A stretch of 64,000 nt of DNA from Pseudomonas fluvialis (GCF_014207935.1 NZ_JACHLL010000004.1:62001-126000), one strand, 5' to 3'. Shown: positions 19,160 to 31,719, counted from the first letter of the stretch. Translations and numbers: made by a program. The notes: generated by a model from the letters alone, not told the origin.

Positions 19160-20581
19160 ATGACCGACAGCTTTGTCACCCAGTGCCCACACTGCCGCAC
19201 CAGTTTCCGCGTGAGCCGCGCCCAGCTTGGCGCCGCCCATGGAGCGGTGCGCTGTGGCGCCTGCATGCAGGTGTTCAATGCCGCCCAGCATCTGCTGGGC
19301 GAGCCGACGGCAGCAGCAGCCGCAGTGACACGACCTGCAGCTCCGGCTCCGGCTCCGGCGCCAACCCCGCCCCCCGTCAAACCCAGCGCCGCGGCCTCCG
19401 CGTCTGCCAGCGCTCCCGTACCGACGCCTGCCCCGAGTGCCACGCAGCCAGCTGCAGCACCGGCACCGGCACCGGCCAAGAAGATCACAGACGAAACCCT
19501 GTGGATTCACGACGACCTCGACCTTGACGCACTGAACCTCGATGAGGAACTGGCGCGCCTGGAGGAGGAAGAGCAGCAGCTATCACGCGATTTCCTCGCC
19601 GTCGAACGCGCGCCCAAGCCCGAGCAGCAGCTGCTTGGCCAACTCAGCGCCCGTCGCGATCCCCATGATGAAAGCTGGGCCGAGCAACTGCTGGCAGAAC
19701 CCAAAGCCAGTCCGGCTCCCCCTGAGGCGCCGCGCATCGTCCCCCGCGAACCGGTTGTCACGCCGCCTGCCGCGGTCGAAACCCGCATCGAGCCGGCCAT
19801 TGCCCCGCTGACCAGCCAGACTCAGGCCGACGACGAAGATGACGACGGCCTGCACCCGGACTTCCGCCAGCATGAGGGTGACAGCTCGCTGCGCCTGAGC
19901 GCGGATATTGATAGTGCTCACGAGCCCGAAGAAGACGAGCACGAACCCACCCTCAGCGCGCTGCCGCCGCGTACGCGGATCGAGGAAATCGAACTGACGG
20001 CCAGCGCGCCCCTGCGCAGCGAGCCGGCCCTGCGCAACGAGAGCCTGCTCAACCTGAGCGAGGAGCCGCTGCAGCTCGACTGGCAACAGGCGAAGAAACC
20101 CTGGGGCCGCTGGATCGGCTGGAGCCTGCTAAACCTGATCGGTGCCAGCGCCCTGGCCGGCCAGTACGTCAGCTACCACTTCGACGAACTGGCCCGCCAG
20201 GATCAGTACCGACCCTGGTTCGAACAACTGTGCCCGGAGATCGGCTGCAAGCTGCCCTCCAAGGTCGATGTAGCGCAGATCAAGAGCAGCAACTTGGTGG
20301 TGCGCAGCCATCCCGAGTTCAATGGTGCCCTGGTGGTTGACGCCATCCTCTACAACCGCGCCCTGTTCTCCCAGCCCTTCCCGCTGCTGGAACTGCGCTT
20401 CGCCGACATGAACGGCCAACTGCTCGCCAGCCGTCGCTTCAAGCCCGGCGAATACCTCGGCGGCGAACTGGCCGGCCAGGCGGAAATGCCGCCGCAGACC
20501 CCCATCCACATCTCCCTGGACATCCTCGATCCAGGCGCCAAGGCCGTGAACTACAGCCTCAGCTTCTTCTCCCCGGAATAA
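19160..20581 (+). CDS. DUF3426 zinc-ribbon, single-pass membrane protein
   Basis: A 473-residue protein with an N-terminal zinc ribbon (CPHC at residues ~9-12 and CGAC at ~35-38, the MJ0042/zinc-ribbon type), a long low-complexity Ala/Pro-rich region (~55-110), an acidic disordered region, one membrane helix (~320-340, IGWSLLNLIGASALAGQYV) and a C-terminal periplasmic DUF3426 domain. The function is unknown. A TAGACT hexamer at 19127-19132 may be the -10 of its own promoter. A hairpin with a T run follows the stop codon. Confidence 0.85.
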   Translation: MTDSFVTQCPHCRTSFRVSRAQLGAAHGAVRCGACMQVFNAAQHLLGEPTAAAAAVTRPAAPAPAPAPTPPPVKPSAAASASASAPVPTPAPSATQPAAAPAPAPAKKITDETLWIHDDLDLDALNLDEELARLEEEEQQLSRDFLAVERAPKPEQQLLGQLSARRDPHDESWAEQLLAEPKASPAPPEAPRIVPREPVVTPPAAVETRIEPAIAPLTSQTQADDEDDDGLHPDFRQHEGDSSLRLSADIDSAHEPEEDEHEPTLSALPPRTRIEEIELTASAPLRSEPALRNESLLNLSEEPLQLDWQQAKKPWGRWIGWSLLNLIGASALAGQYVSYHFDELARQDQYRPWFEQLCPEIGCKLPSKVDVAQIKSSNLVVRSHPEFNGALVVDAILYNRALFSQPFPLLELRFADMNGQLLASRRFKPGEYLGGELAGQAEMPPQTPIHISLDILDPGAKAVNYSLSFFSPE

Positions 20582-20596
20582 GCCGCAGCCGGCAAT

Positions 20597-20619
20597 CGGC
20601 GCCGCCTGGCGCCGGTTTT
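20597..20619 (+). terminator. Intrinsic terminator after the DUF3426 gene
   Basis: 7-bp GC stem (cggcgcc / ggcgccg) with a GCCT loop followed by gtttta. It lies 15 bases after the stop codon and upstream of the dusB promoter. Confidence 0.65.
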
Positions 20620-20670
20620 AATGCTACTGGCGATAAGCCAGTGATTGTTCAGAATTTGTTCAAAACGGCC

Positions 20671-20699
20671 TTCACCCCTTCATCCGGAGCGGGTATCAT
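20671..20699 (+). promoter_or_regulatory. Sigma-70 promoter of dusB-fis
   Basis: TTCACC (20671-20676) and TATCAT (20694-20699) are separated by 17 bases. Transcription would start near 20706, giving a leader of about 50 bases before dusB. fis has no separate promoter that I can see. Confidence 0.5.
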
Positions 20700-20758
20700 G
20701 CCCACCCTTTTTCGCAGTCCCGACTGAAGCAGAACAGGCCCAAGAGGCAGGGAAGAAC

Positions 20759-21757
20759 ATGTCGGCGGTACGCATCGGTCCTTACACGCTGCCCAATCAG
20801 CTGATCCTCGCGCCCATGGCCGGGGTCACCGATCGGCCCTTTCGCCAGCTATGCCGGCGCCTGGGTGCAGGCTTGGTGGTGGCCGAGATGCTGACCAGCG
20901 ATGTGCGCCTGTGGAACAGCCGCAAGTCGAGCCTGCGCATGATCCACGAAGGTGACCCGGAACCCCGCTCGGTGCAGATTGCCGGCGGCGATCCGCAGAT
21001 GCTGGCCGAAGCGGCCCGCGCCAATGTCCAGCTCGGCGCGCAGATCATCGACATCAACATGGGTTGCCCGGCGAAGAAGGTGTGCAACAAGGCGGCCGGT
21101 TCAGCGCTGATGAAGGACGAGGCACTGGTGGCGGAGATTCTCCACAGCGTGGTGAGCGCGGTGGATGTCCCGGTGACCCTGAAGATTCGCACCGGCTGGG
21201 ACCGACAGAACAAGAATGGCGTGACGGTGGCCAGGATCGCCGAGGATGCAGGAATCCAGGCGCTGGCCGTACACGGCCGGACCCGCGCCGACCTGTACAC
21301 CGGCGAGGCCGAGTACGACACCATTGCCGCGATCAAGCAGGCAGTGTCGATTCCGGTCTTCGCCAATGGCGATATCGATTCACCCCGCAAGGCCCGTGAC
21401 GTGCTCGCGCACACCGGCGCCGACGCTCTGCTGATCGGCCGCGCCGCTCAGGGGCGTCCCTGGATCTTCCGCGAAATCGTGCATTTCCTGGAAACCGGCG
21501 AACCACTGCCGGCCCCGCAACTGGGGGAAGTGGAGCAGATTCTGCTGGAACACCTGTCGGCACTGCATGCCTTCTATGGCGAGCACATGGGCATTCGTAT
21601 TGCCCGCAAGCATGTCGGCTGGTACCTCGCCAGTTTGCCTGGCGCGCGGGATTTCCGCGGCCAGTTCAATCGACTGGAGAGCATGGACGAGCAATGCGCC
21701 AACGTGAGGCAGTTTTTTGCCGAACGGCATAACAACGGAGAAGAGGTGGCGGCATGA
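20759..21757 (+). CDS. dusB: tRNA-dihydrouridine synthase B
   Basis: A 332-residue FMN enzyme that reduces specific uridines of tRNA to dihydrouridine. It has [20 protein letters not shown] near the N terminus, the catalytic-Cys segment [31 protein letters not shown], and the FMN phosphate-binding [16 protein letters not shown]. The ATG at 20759 gives the family start; the longer upstream frame crosses the promoter. It overlaps fis by four bases, the classic dusB-fis operon in which fis depends on the upstream gene for its mRNA. Confidence 0.96.
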   Translation: MSAVRIGPYTLPNQLILAPMAGVTDRPFRQLCRRLGAGLVVAEMLTSDVRLWNSRKSSLRMIHEGDPEPRSVQIAGGDPQMLAEAARANVQLGAQIIDINMGCPAKKVCNKAAGSALMKDEALVAEILHSVVSAVDVPVTLKIRTGWDRQNKNGVTVARIAEDAGIQALAVHGRTRADLYTGEAEYDTIAAIKQAVSIPVFANGDIDSPRKARDVLAHTGADALLIGRAAQGRPWIFREIVHFLETGEPLPAPQLGEVEQILLEHLSALHAFYGEHMGIRIARKHVGWYLASLPGARDFRGQFNRLESMDEQCANVRQFFAERHNNGEEVAA

Positions 21758-22074
21758 CGTTGTTGAACGAGACTTTTTCGAGTGGGACCACAGTTGTGAA
21801 TGATGAGCTCAACCTGAAGCAGCACCTCAACGCGCCGAGCGCTGAAGGTCAGACGCTGCGCGGCAGCGTGGAAAAAGCGCTGCGCAACTACTTCGCCCAT
21901 CTGGAAGGTGCGTCGGTCACCGACGTGTACAACCTGGTGCTCTCCGAAGTAGAAGCTCCGCTGCTGGAAAGCGTGATGAATTACGTCAAGGGCAACCAGA
22001 CCAAGGCCTCGGAAATGCTCGGCCTGAATCGCGGCACCCTGCGCAAGAAGCTCAAGCAGTACGACCTGCTCTGA
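21754..22074 (+). CDS. fis: DNA-binding protein Fis
   Basis: A 106-residue nucleoid-associated protein that bends DNA and modulates rRNA and recombination sites. The C-terminal helix-turn-helix ([20 protein letters not shown] and the Lys-rich end) is conserved, and the N-terminal region is divergent, as is usual for pseudomonads. It overlaps dusB by four bases and ends shortly before a strong terminator, so dusB-fis is a closed two-gene unit. Confidence 0.95.
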   Translation: MTLLNETFSSGTTVVNDELNLKQHLNAPSAEGQTLRGSVEKALRNYFAHLEGASVTDVYNLVLSEVEAPLLESVMNYVKGNQTKASEMLGLNRGTLRKKLKQYDLL

Positions 22075-22084
22075 CCCAATCCTG

Positions 22085-22125
22085 CATAAAGGGCGATCTC
22101 GACCGAGGTCGCCCTTTATGTTTTT
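22085..22125 (+). terminator. Strong intrinsic terminator after fis
   Basis: A 16-bp stem (cataaagggcgatctc with gaggtcgccctttatg, one G-U pair), a GACC loop and a TTTTT run at 22121-22125. It lies 11 bases after the fis stop codon and 28 before purH. Confidence 0.9.
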
Positions 22126-22152
22126 GATCTTTACCGCCTGATGGACAGTGAC

Positions 22153-23760
22153 ATGACCGACCAGACCACCCGCCTCCCCGTTCGCCGCGCCCTGATCAGC
22201 GTCTCCGACAAGACCGGCATCCTCGAGTTCGCCCGCGAACTCGTCGCCCTGGGCGTCGAGATCCTCTCCACCGGCGGCACCTACAAGCTGCTCAAGGACA
22301 ACGGCGTGGCCGCCGTGGAAGTGGCCGACTACACCGGCTTCCCGGAGATGATGGACGGTCGCGTAAAGACCCTGCACCCGAAGATCCACGGCGGCATCCT
22401 TGGCCGTCGCGCCCTCGACGGCGCGGTGATGGAAGAGCACGGCATCAAGCCGATCGACCTGGTCGCGGTCAACCTCTACCCGTTCGCCGCCACCGTGGCC
22501 AAGCCTGGCTGTGACCTGGCCGACGCCATCGAGAACATCGACATCGGCGGCCCGACCATGGTCCGCTCCGCCGCGAAGAACCACAAAGATGTGGCCATCG
22601 TGGTCAACGCTAGCGACTATGCCGGTATCGTGGAAAGCCTGAAAGCCGGCGGCCTGAGCTACGCCCAGCGCTTTGACCTGGCGCTGAAGGCCTTCGAGCA
22701 CACTGCCGCCTACGACGGCATGATCGCCAACTACCTGGGCACCATCGACCAGAGTCGCGACACCCTGTCCACCGAAGACCGCGGCGCCTTCCCGCGCACC
22801 TTCAACAGCCAGTTCATCAAGGCTCAGGAAATGCGCTACGGCGAGAACCCGCATCAGAGCGCGGCGTTCTACGTCGAGGCCCAGCGCGGGGAAGCCAGCG
22901 TGTCCACCGCCGTGCAGCTGCAGGGCAAGGAACTGTCGTTCAACAACGTGGCCGACACCGATGCCGCACTGGAGTGCGTGAAGAGCTTCGTCAAGCCGGC
23001 CTGCGTCATCGTCAAGCACGCCAACCCGTGCGGCGTGGCCGTGGCCACCGATGAAGAAGGCGGCATCCGCAAGGCCTACGACCTGGCCTACGCCACCGAT
23101 ACCGAATCCGCCTTCGGCGGCATCATCGCTTTCAACCGCGAGCTGGACGGTGAAACCGCCAAGGCCATCGTCGAGCGTCAGTTCGTCGAAGTCATCATCG
23201 CGCCGAAAGTCTCCCAGGCCGCCCGCGACGTGGTCGCCGCCAAAGCCAACGTGCGCCTGCTGGAATGCGGCGAGTGGCCGGCCGAACGTGCCGCCGGCTG
23301 GGACTTCAAGCGCGTCAACGGTGGCCTGCTGGTGCAAAGCCGTGATATCGGCATGATCACCGCCGCCGACCTGAAGGTAGTGACCAAGCGCGCACCGACC
23401 GAACAGGAAATCCACGATCTGGTGTTCGCCTGGAAAGTGGCCAAGTTCGTCAAATCCAACGCCATCGTCTATGCCAAGGGCCGTCAGACCATCGGTGTCG
23501 GCGCCGGTCAGATGTCGCGGGTCAACTCTGCGCGCATCGCCGCCATCAAGGCCGAACACGCTGGCCTGAAGGTTGCTGGCGCGGTGATGGCCTCGGACGC
23601 CTTCTTCCCCTTCCGCGACGGCATCGACAATGCCGCCAAGGTCGGCATCACCGCGGTGATCCAGCCGGGTGGTTCGATGCGCGACCAGGAAGTGATCGAT
23701 GCGGCTGATGAAGCCGGGATCGCCATGGTGTTCACGGGAATGCGTCACTTCCGCCACTAA
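22153..23760 (+). CDS. purH: Bifunctional AICAR transformylase / IMP cyclohydrolase
   Basis: A 535-residue enzyme for the last two steps of IMP synthesis. The N-terminal cyclohydrolase domain ([36 protein letters not shown]) is followed by the transformylase domain ([12 protein letters not shown] near residue 285, with the catalytic Lys-His; then [18 protein letters not shown]). The ATG at 22153 was chosen because GGA lies 7 bases upstream and the length equals that of Pseudomonas PurH; another ATG is four codons upstream. purD follows on the same strand, after 219 bases. Confidence 0.97.
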   Translation: MTDQTTRLPVRRALISVSDKTGILEFARELVALGVEILSTGGTYKLLKDNGVAAVEVADYTGFPEMMDGRVKTLHPKIHGGILGRRALDGAVMEEHGIKPIDLVAVNLYPFAATVAKPGCDLADAIENIDIGGPTMVRSAAKNHKDVAIVVNASDYAGIVESLKAGGLSYAQRFDLALKAFEHTAAYDGMIANYLGTIDQSRDTLSTEDRGAFPRTFNSQFIKAQEMRYGENPHQSAAFYVEAQRGEASVSTAVQLQGKELSFNNVADTDAALECVKSFVKPACVIVKHANPCGVAVATDEEGGIRKAYDLAYATDTESAFGGIIAFNRELDGETAKAIVERQFVEVIIAPKVSQAARDVVAAKANVRLLECGEWPAERAAGWDFKRVNGGLLVQSRDIGMITAADLKVVTKRAPTEQEIHDLVFAWKVAKFVKSNAIVYAKGRQTIGVGAGQMSRVNSARIAAIKAEHAGLKVAGAVMASDAFFPFRDGIDNAAKVGITAVIQPGGSMRDQEVIDAADEAGIAMVFTGMRHFRH

Positions 23761-23918
23761 TGTGCGGGGGCCACGCTGAAGCAGGCGTCTGCGTTGTTGC
23801 GGACGACTTCGCTAATGCTCATTGCCAGTCGGCAACTGCGCTTATCGAAGCCCTCCGTGCCTAGCATCCACCAGCTCCATCGCGGCCCGATAGATCGCTA
23901 GAAGCAAGATTTTCGTAG

Positions 23919-23942
23919 GGTGGACAGTCGAAGCTGTCCACC
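23919..23942. repeat. Intergenic palindrome (GTAGGGTGGAC... type)
   Basis: Perfect 9-bp arms (ggtggacag / ctgtccacc) with a 6-base loop, preceded by cgta, in the purH-purD gap. It resembles the short GTAGGGTGGAC...GTCCACC palindromes scattered between genes in many Pseudomonas chromosomes. The rest of the 219-base gap shows nothing convincing. Confidence 0.5.
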
Positions 23943-23979
23943 GCAGGGGCCACTGGCCCGCCTCCATGAGGAGAGAGAC

Positions 23980-25269
23980 ATGAACGTACTGATCATCGGC
24001 AGCGGCGGCCGCGAGCACGCCCTGGCCTGGAAAGTGGCGCAGGACAAGCGCGTCGAGAAAGTCTTCGTCGCCCCGGGCAACGCCGGCACCGCCACCGAAG
24101 CCAAGTGCGAGAACGTGGCCATTGACGTGCTGGCCATCGAGCAGCTGGCCGACTTCGCCGAGAAGAACGTCCAGCTGACCATCGTCGGCCCTGAGGCGCC
24201 GCTGGTGAAGGGCGTGGTCGACCTGTTCCGTTCGCGCGGCCTGGACATCTTCGGCCCCACCGCCGCTGCCGCCCAGCTGGAAGGCTCCAAGGCCTTCACC
24301 AAGGACTTCCTGGCCCGGCACAAGATCCCCACCGCCGACTATCAGAACTTCACCGAAGTCGAGCCGGCCCTGGCCTACCTGCGTGAGAAAGGCGCCCCGA
24401 TCGTGGTCAAGGCCGACGGCCTGGCCGCCGGCAAGGGCGTGATCGTCGCCATGACTCTGGAAGAGGCCGAAGAGGCCGTGCGTGACATGCTGTCGGGCAA
24501 TGCCTTCGGCGATGCCGGCGCCCGCGTGGTGATCGAAGAGTTCCTCGACGGCGAAGAAGCCAGCTTCATCGTCATGGTCGACGGCGAGAACGTGCTGCCG
24601 ATGGCCACCAGCCAGGACCACAAGCGTGTTGGCGACGCCGACACCGGCCCGAACACCGGCGGCATGGGCGCCTACTCGCCCGCTCCGGTGGTCACTGCCG
24701 ACGTGCACCAGCGCGTGATGGACGAAGTGATCTACCCGACCGTGCGAGGCATGGCGGCCGAAGGCAACGTCTACACCGGTTTCCTCTATGCCGGTCTGAT
24801 GATCGACAAGGCCGGCAAGCCCAAGGTCATCGAGTTCAACTGCCGCTTCGGCGACCCGGAAACCCAGCCGATCATGGTTCGTCTGGAAAGCTCCCTGGTC
24901 CTGCTGGTCGAGGCCGCCCTGGCCAAGGCGCTGGACAAGGTCGAAGCGACCTGGGACCCGCGTCCGACCGTGGGTGTGGTGCTGGCCGCTGGTGGCTACC
25001 CGGCCGACTATGCCAAGGGGGACATCATCGAAGGTCTGGACGCCGCCGCCAAACTCGACGGCAAAGTGTTCCATGCCGGTACCGCGCTGAAGGACGGCCA
25101 GATCGTGACTGCCGGCGGCCGCGTACTCTGCGCCACCGCCATCGGCCGCACCGTATCCGAAGCCCAGCAACAGGCCTACCGCCTGGCCGAGCAAATCCGC
25201 TGGAACGGTTGCTTCTACCGCAAGGACATCGGCTACCGCGCCATCGCCCGCGAGCGTGGCGAAGGCTGA
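23980..25269 (+). CDS. purD: Phosphoribosylamine-glycine ligase
   Basis: A 429-residue ATP-grasp ligase making glycinamide ribonucleotide, the second step of purine synthesis. It begins [18 protein letters not shown], contains the ATP-grasp segments [18 protein letters not shown] and the signature [26 protein letters not shown] precedes the ATG at 23980. The 20 codons upstream in frame overlap the intergenic palindrome and are not part of the family. A perfect 16-bp hairpin follows the stop codon. Confidence 0.97.
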   Translation: MNVLIIGSGGREHALAWKVAQDKRVEKVFVAPGNAGTATEAKCENVAIDVLAIEQLADFAEKNVQLTIVGPEAPLVKGVVDLFRSRGLDIFGPTAAAAQLEGSKAFTKDFLARHKIPTADYQNFTEVEPALAYLREKGAPIVVKADGLAAGKGVIVAMTLEEAEEAVRDMLSGNAFGDAGARVVIEEFLDGEEASFIVMVDGENVLPMATSQDHKRVGDADTGPNTGGMGAYSPAPVVTADVHQRVMDEVIYPTVRGMAAEGNVYTGFLYAGLMIDKAGKPKVIEFNCRFGDPETQPIMVRLESSLVLLVEAALAKALDKVEATWDPRPTVGVVLAAGGYPADYAKGDIIEGLDAAAKLDGKVFHAGTALKDGQIVTAGGRVLCATAIGRTVSEAQQQAYRLAEQIRWNGCFYRKDIGYRAIARERGEG

Positions 25270-25290
25270 ACGTAAGCTAGAAGTAAAGGT

Positions 25291-25325
25291 TATGACAAAG
25301 GCGGCCAATGGCCGCCTTTGTCATA
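25291..25325 (+). terminator. Terminator hairpin after purD
   Basis: Perfect 16-bp inverted repeat (tatgacaaaggcggcc / ggccgcctttgtcata) with a 3-base loop. It lacks a trailing T tract, but stem strength and position fit transcript termination. Confidence 0.7.
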
Positions 25326-25347
25326 TGCTGGCGGACTGACAGCTGTC

Positions 25348-25353
25348 TATAAT
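25348..25353 (+). promoter_or_regulatory. -10 element of the retS promoter
   Basis: A perfect TATAAT lies 30 bases before the GTG start. I see no good -35 at 17 bases, so an activator or an extended element may be needed. Confidence 0.45.
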
Positions 25354-25383
25354 CCGACCACTTACTACGAAGGGATCTCGCCC

Positions 25384-28173
<2,790 letters not shown>

Positions 28174-28216
28174 GCCGCCGCGCTACACTGCCCTGACGTC
28201 TGAGCCGAGTGCCGCC

Positions 28217-28813
28217 ATGTTTGCCGAGCTGTCCAGTCTGTATCTGAAAATGCTGGTGCTCTACAGCCCGTTCTTCGTGCTGTCGTGCTTCATCAGCCTG
28301 ACCCGCGGCTACACGGTCAAGGAGCGCAAGCGCCTGGCCTGGAAGGTCGCCCTCGGCACGCTGATCGCCAGCGTCTCGCTGTACCTGTTTGGCGAACATA
28401 TCTTCGTCCTGTTCGGCATCACCGTGGATGCCTTCCGCATCGGCGCAGGCTCGGTGCTGTTTATCTCCGCCCTCGGCATGGCCCAGGGCAAACCGGCGGT
28501 GCAGCAGGACAACCTGCAGCAGGACGTGACCATCGTGCCGCTGACCATTCCCATCACCGTCGGCCCCGGCACCATCGGTGCCATGCTGGTGATGGGCGCC
28601 AGCCACCCCGGCTGGGACGACCGTCTGCTGGCGGTGATCGGCATCGCCGCGGCCAGCGTCACCGTCGGCGTGGTGCTCTATCTGTCCGACGGCTTCGAGC
28701 GCCTGCTCGGCGACCAGGGCCTGCAGATCGTCAGCCGACTGATGGGGCTCTTCGTCTGCGCACTGGCCGCGCAGATCATCTTCACCGGGGTGAAGAACTA
28801 CCTGCTGACCTGA
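28217..28813 (+). CDS. MarC family integral membrane protein
   Basis: A 198-residue inner-membrane protein with six predicted helices. Typical segments are YSPFFVLSCFISLTRG, GSVLFISALGMAQG and VPLTIPITVGPGTIG. MarC proteins were once linked to multiple antibiotic resistance, but this was not upheld and the transport substrate is unknown. It starts 43 bases after retS on the same strand and could be co-transcribed with it. Confidence 0.88.
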   Translation: MFAELSSLYLKMLVLYSPFFVLSCFISLTRGYTVKERKRLAWKVALGTLIASVSLYLFGEHIFVLFGITVDAFRIGAGSVLFISALGMAQGKPAVQQDNLQQDVTIVPLTIPITVGPGTIGAMLVMGASHPGWDDRLLAVIGIAAASVTVGVVLYLSDGFERLLGDQGLQIVSRLMGLFVCALAAQIIFTGVKNYLLT

Positions 28814-28906
28814 TGCTGCGGCGATCCGTCGCAGCCGATATTTTTACAAGTCGCCCGCCATGCGGCTAAATCTGTAAGCCTAAATATCCAGACTGCTGCC
28901 GCCACC

Positions 28907-29314
28907 GTGAACACCCGCCACTCCTCACTCAACCGCCCCTGGGTTGCCTGGATCGCCTGCCTGGCGGTACTGCTCAACCTGCTCGGCGCGCCGCTGAGTC
29001 AGGCAAACATGGGCAACGGCGAAGCCAGCTGGCTGATGGCCGGCTTCTGCTCCAGCAGCGATAGCGATCCAAGCGCCCTGGCCGACCTAGCGGCACAACT
29101 GGATCTGCTCGTCACCCCTGATAGCGGCGAACACAGCGACCATGGCCATACCTGCTGCTGCGCCGGCGCCAGCTTTGGCGCAGCCATCAGCAGCAGCGCC
29201 GGCCAGTACGGGCAGCCGCCTGCCCAGGCTCCACCGCTGCCGGCATTCACCCAGCAAGCCCAGACTCCGCGTTACCTGCTCAGCGCCACACCCCGCGCCT
29301 CGCCGCTCAGCTGA
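28907..29314 (+). CDS. DUF2946 family secreted or membrane protein
   Basis: A 135-residue protein with a GTG start and a hydrophobic N-terminal segment (WVAWIACLAVLLNLLGAPLSQA, residues ~12-33) that may be a signal peptide. A metal-binding-like cluster DHGHTCCCAG near residue 80 is followed by a Pro/Ala-rich tail. DUF2946 proteins are often found beside copper-related genes, and the His/Cys cluster is consistent with metal binding. No copper gene is adjacent here, so this role is inference only. Confidence 0.65.
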   Translation: MNTRHSSLNRPWVAWIACLAVLLNLLGAPLSQANMGNGEASWLMAGFCSSSDSDPSALADLAAQLDLLVTPDSGEHSDHGHTCCCAGASFGAAISSSAGQYGQPPAQAPPLPAFTQQAQTPRYLLSATPRASPLS

Positions 29315-29428
29315 CCTCCGCCGGCCCTGCCGGACCAGGCCTATTGGCCTCTCCTGTCCATCGCCAAGGCGATGGCGTTGTCATTGTTTTGCCGGCCGCC
29401 ATAGGGCCCGGCAACCGGAGTCAGCACC

Positions 29429-29980
29429 ATGTCCAACCTCACCTCAGGCGGCATTCGCCTGCCCAAACGCGTACTGCCCAACCTGGCCATTCTCGAACAG
29501 GCCCTGAAAGACAACCTGCCCGTCGGTCCCAGCCTGCGCCCGTACTGGCACCAGCTGTTCGACATCTGCCCGAGCCTGTTAAAGCTGGATGCCCCGGAAG
29601 GCCGCAGCCTGCTGTACAGCTACCTGTACTGGGCGGCGCGTCGCCCGGCCCTGCCGAACTGGCAGTTCTACCTGGACGTCAGCCGCTGGCTGCTGCTCTC
29701 GCCCTATCGGCACCGGGTCAGCGACGAGCAGTTGGATATTCTTCTGGATGCTTCGGCCCTGCGCTGGAGCGACCTCGATCAGGGGCCGGCCCAGGCCATC
29801 CTGCTCTATCGCCGCGGCGGCGAGCAGCTGAGCCTGGCGCGCAAGCGCGGCAGCCGTGGCCGCCAGCTGGAAAGCCTGGACCCGAGCCAGGTCGAGCTGC
29901 CCACCGCCGACTTCGCCTGGGCCCTGCTGGAGGACGGCGAACTGCCCATTCAACCCAACTGGCAGGCACTGCCCGTGTAA
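29429..29980 (+). CDS. Hypothetical protein upstream of the YegD-like chaperone
   Basis: A 183-residue cytosolic protein that I do not recognise. It is rich in Leu, Trp and Pro, with a basic segment (ARKRGSRGRQ, residues ~135-145). It has no signal peptide or membrane helix. Codon use and GC look like those of its neighbours, and the frame is clean, so I take it as a real gene. It stands 90 bases before the Hsp70-like gene on the same strand, separated by a strong hairpin; a functional link is possible but unproven. Confidence 0.7.
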   Translation: MSNLTSGGIRLPKRVLPNLAILEQALKDNLPVGPSLRPYWHQLFDICPSLLKLDAPEGRSLLYSYLYWAARRPALPNWQFYLDVSRWLLLSPYRHRVSDEQLDILLDASALRWSDLDQGPAQAILLYRRGGEQLSLARKRGSRGRQLESLDPSQVELPTADFAWALLEDGELPIQPNWQALPV

Positions 29981-29989
29981 ACCTCAACG

Positions 29990-30013
29990 AGCGCCCGCCA
30001 GACGGCGGGCGCT
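29990..30013 (+). terminator. Hairpin before the YegD-like gene
   Basis: Perfect 10-bp GC arms (agcgcccgcc / ggcgggcgct) with an AGAC loop, 10 bases after the stop codon of the unknown gene. A TAGAAT at 30036-30041 downstream may start a new transcript. Confidence 0.6.
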
Positions 30014-30070
30014 ACGCTTTCACCAGTAACTACCCTAGAATGCGCGGCCGTTTTTCCCGGACCCCGTCCC

Positions 30071-31336
30071 ATGCAGCTCAACGCCCCCGCCCGTGCCCTG
30101 GGTATCGACTTCGGCACCTCCAACTCCACCGTCGGCTGGTTGCGCCCGGAGCAGGACAGCCTGCTGCCACTGGAAGACGGCAAGATCACCCTGCCCTCGG
30201 TGGTGTTCTTCAACCTGGAGGAACGCCGCCCGGTCTACGGGCGTCAGGCCCTCGGCGAATACCTGGAAGGCTACGAAGGGCGGCTGATGCGCTCGCTCAA
30301 GAGCCTGCTGGGCTCCAAGCTGTTGAAAAGCGAAACCACCGTGCTCGGCAGCGCCCTGCCTTTTCGCGACCTGCTCGGTTTCTTTATCGGCGAGCTGAAA
30401 AAGCGCGCCGAAAGCCAGGCTGGTCGCGAGTTCGAACAGGTGGTGCTGGGGCGCCCGGTGTTCTTCGTCGACGATGACGTGAGTGCCGATCAGGAAGCCG
30501 AGGACACCCTTCGCGCGGTGGCGCACAAGCTCGGTTTCAAGGACGTATCGTTCCAGTTCGAGCCGATCGCCGCAGCGTTCGACTACGAATCGAGCCTCAC
30601 CCGCGAAGAGCTGGTGCTGATCGTCGACATCGGCGGTGGCACCTCGGACTTCTCCTTGGTCCGCCTGGCGCCGGAGCGGCGCCAGCTCAGCCAGCGCCAG
30701 GACGACATCCTGGCCACCGGCGGCGTGCATATCGGCGGAACCGACTTCGACAAACAGCTGTCGCTGGCCGGCATCATGCCGCTGTTTGGCTACGGCAGCC
30801 GGATGAAAAGCGACGCGCTGATGCCGACCAGCCATCACCTCAACCTGGCCACCTGGCACACCATCAACGCCGTATATGCCGCAGCCGCGCAACGCTCGCT
30901 GCAGAGCATGCGCTACGACTGCGTCGAGCCGCTGGGCATCGACCGTCTGCTCAAGCTGATCGAACAGCGCGGCGGACACTGGCTGGCCATGCAGGTGGAA
31001 GACAGCAAGATCGCCCTGAGCGAGGAAGATTGCCGGCACATCGATCTGTCGCGGATCGAACCCGGACTGCAGGCCGAGCTCAGCCGCCGCCTGTTCGAGG
31101 ATGCCATCGAACCGCTGCTGCAGCGCATCCACCAGAGCATTGGTGACCTGCTGAACAGCGCCGGTGTACGCGCCGATCAGGTCGATACGCTGTTCTTCAC
31201 CGGCGGTTCCAGCGGCGTGCCGGCCCTGCGCCACAGTGTCGCCGCCCTGCTGCCCAATGCCCGCGCCGTCGAAGGCAATGCCTTCGGCAGCATCGGCAGC
31301 GGTCTGGCCATCGAAGCCTGGCGCCGCTACGGCTGA
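30071..31336 (+). CDS. yegD: Hsp70-family protein, YegD-like
   Basis: A 421-residue protein with the Hsp70/actin-type nucleotide-binding fold but no substrate-binding domain or lid. Phosphate loop 1 is IDFGTSNSTVGW (residue ~12), phosphate loop 2 VDIGGGTSDFSLV (~190), and the adenosine motif FFTGGSSGVPAL (~375). The length matches E. coli YegD (about 450), an uncharacterised chaperone-like ATPase. A likely -10 (TAGAAT, 30036-30041) gives it its own promoter. Confidence 0.88.
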   Translation: MQLNAPARALGIDFGTSNSTVGWLRPEQDSLLPLEDGKITLPSVVFFNLEERRPVYGRQALGEYLEGYEGRLMRSLKSLLGSKLLKSETTVLGSALPFRDLLGFFIGELKKRAESQAGREFEQVVLGRPVFFVDDDVSADQEAEDTLRAVAHKLGFKDVSFQFEPIAAAFDYESSLTREELVLIVDIGGGTSDFSLVRLAPERRQLSQRQDDILATGGVHIGGTDFDKQLSLAGIMPLFGYGSRMKSDALMPTSHHLNLATWHTINAVYAAAAQRSLQSMRYDCVEPLGIDRLLKLIEQRGGHWLAMQVEDSKIALSEEDCRHIDLSRIEPGLQAELSRRLFEDAIEPLLQRIHQSIGDLLNSAGVRADQVDTLFFTGGSSGVPALRHSVAALLPNARAVEGNAFGSIGSGLAIEAWRRYG

Positions 31337-31403
31337 GCCGGCAGACAGACCACGTACGCTCGGCTAGGCTGTGGACCTCCCATCACCTTCCGAGCGTATC
31401 GCC

Positions 31404-31613
31404 ATGCCACTGCGCCCCCTGATCCTGCCAATCACCCTGCTCCTCGCCCTCAGTGGCTGTGATGCCGGGGGAACCGCCACCACCGCCAGCCTGCAGGCTG
31501 AGCAGGCCAAACAAGCGCAACAGCAGATGGAACAGCTCAAGCAGCAGGTCGAGGCGGCCAATGCCAAGAACACGGCCCGACTGCAGGAACAGCTGCCGGC
31601 CAGCGAGCAATAA
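31404..31613 (+). CDS. Small lipoprotein with coiled-coil tail
   Basis: A 69-residue protein. The signal peptide MPLRPLILPITLLLALSGC ends in a lipobox (LSGC), so Cys19 should be lipidated. The mature part is a Gln/Lys/Ala-rich helix (AEQAKQAQQQMEQLKQQVEA) predicted to form a coiled coil. Asp follows the Cys in the mature protein (C-D), which by the +2 rule would favour retention in the inner membrane. Function unknown. The start at 31404 gives a clean signal peptide. Confidence 0.65.
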   Translation: MPLRPLILPITLLLALSGCDAGGTATTASLQAEQAKQAQQQMEQLKQQVEAANAKNTARLQEQLPASEQ

Positions 31614-31719
31614 AGCATCAAATAATCAGATGTTTTTATCCAGGTATTTGCGCTTTTATAAACCATTAAACTGATCAGAATAGGCAGCGTACTCACCCAG
31701 CCCCCACAAGGAGCCCACG

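Noticed and set aside
22085..22152. Leader of purH considered as a purine riboswitch
   Set aside because: The structure is one long perfect hairpin followed by TTTTT right after fis. It is explained as the fis terminator, and there is no aptamer-like multi-stem fold.
21574..23757. 727-residue open frame on the minus strand opposite dusB, fis and purH
   Set aside because: It lies antisense to three well-supported genes. Such long shadow frames are common in high-GC DNA, and the translation is His/Gly/Val-rich without family motifs.
29359..29374. catcgccaaggcgatg palindrome considered as a terminator
   Set aside because: The loop would be only two bases and there is no T run at the stem base; kept only as a weak inverted repeat.
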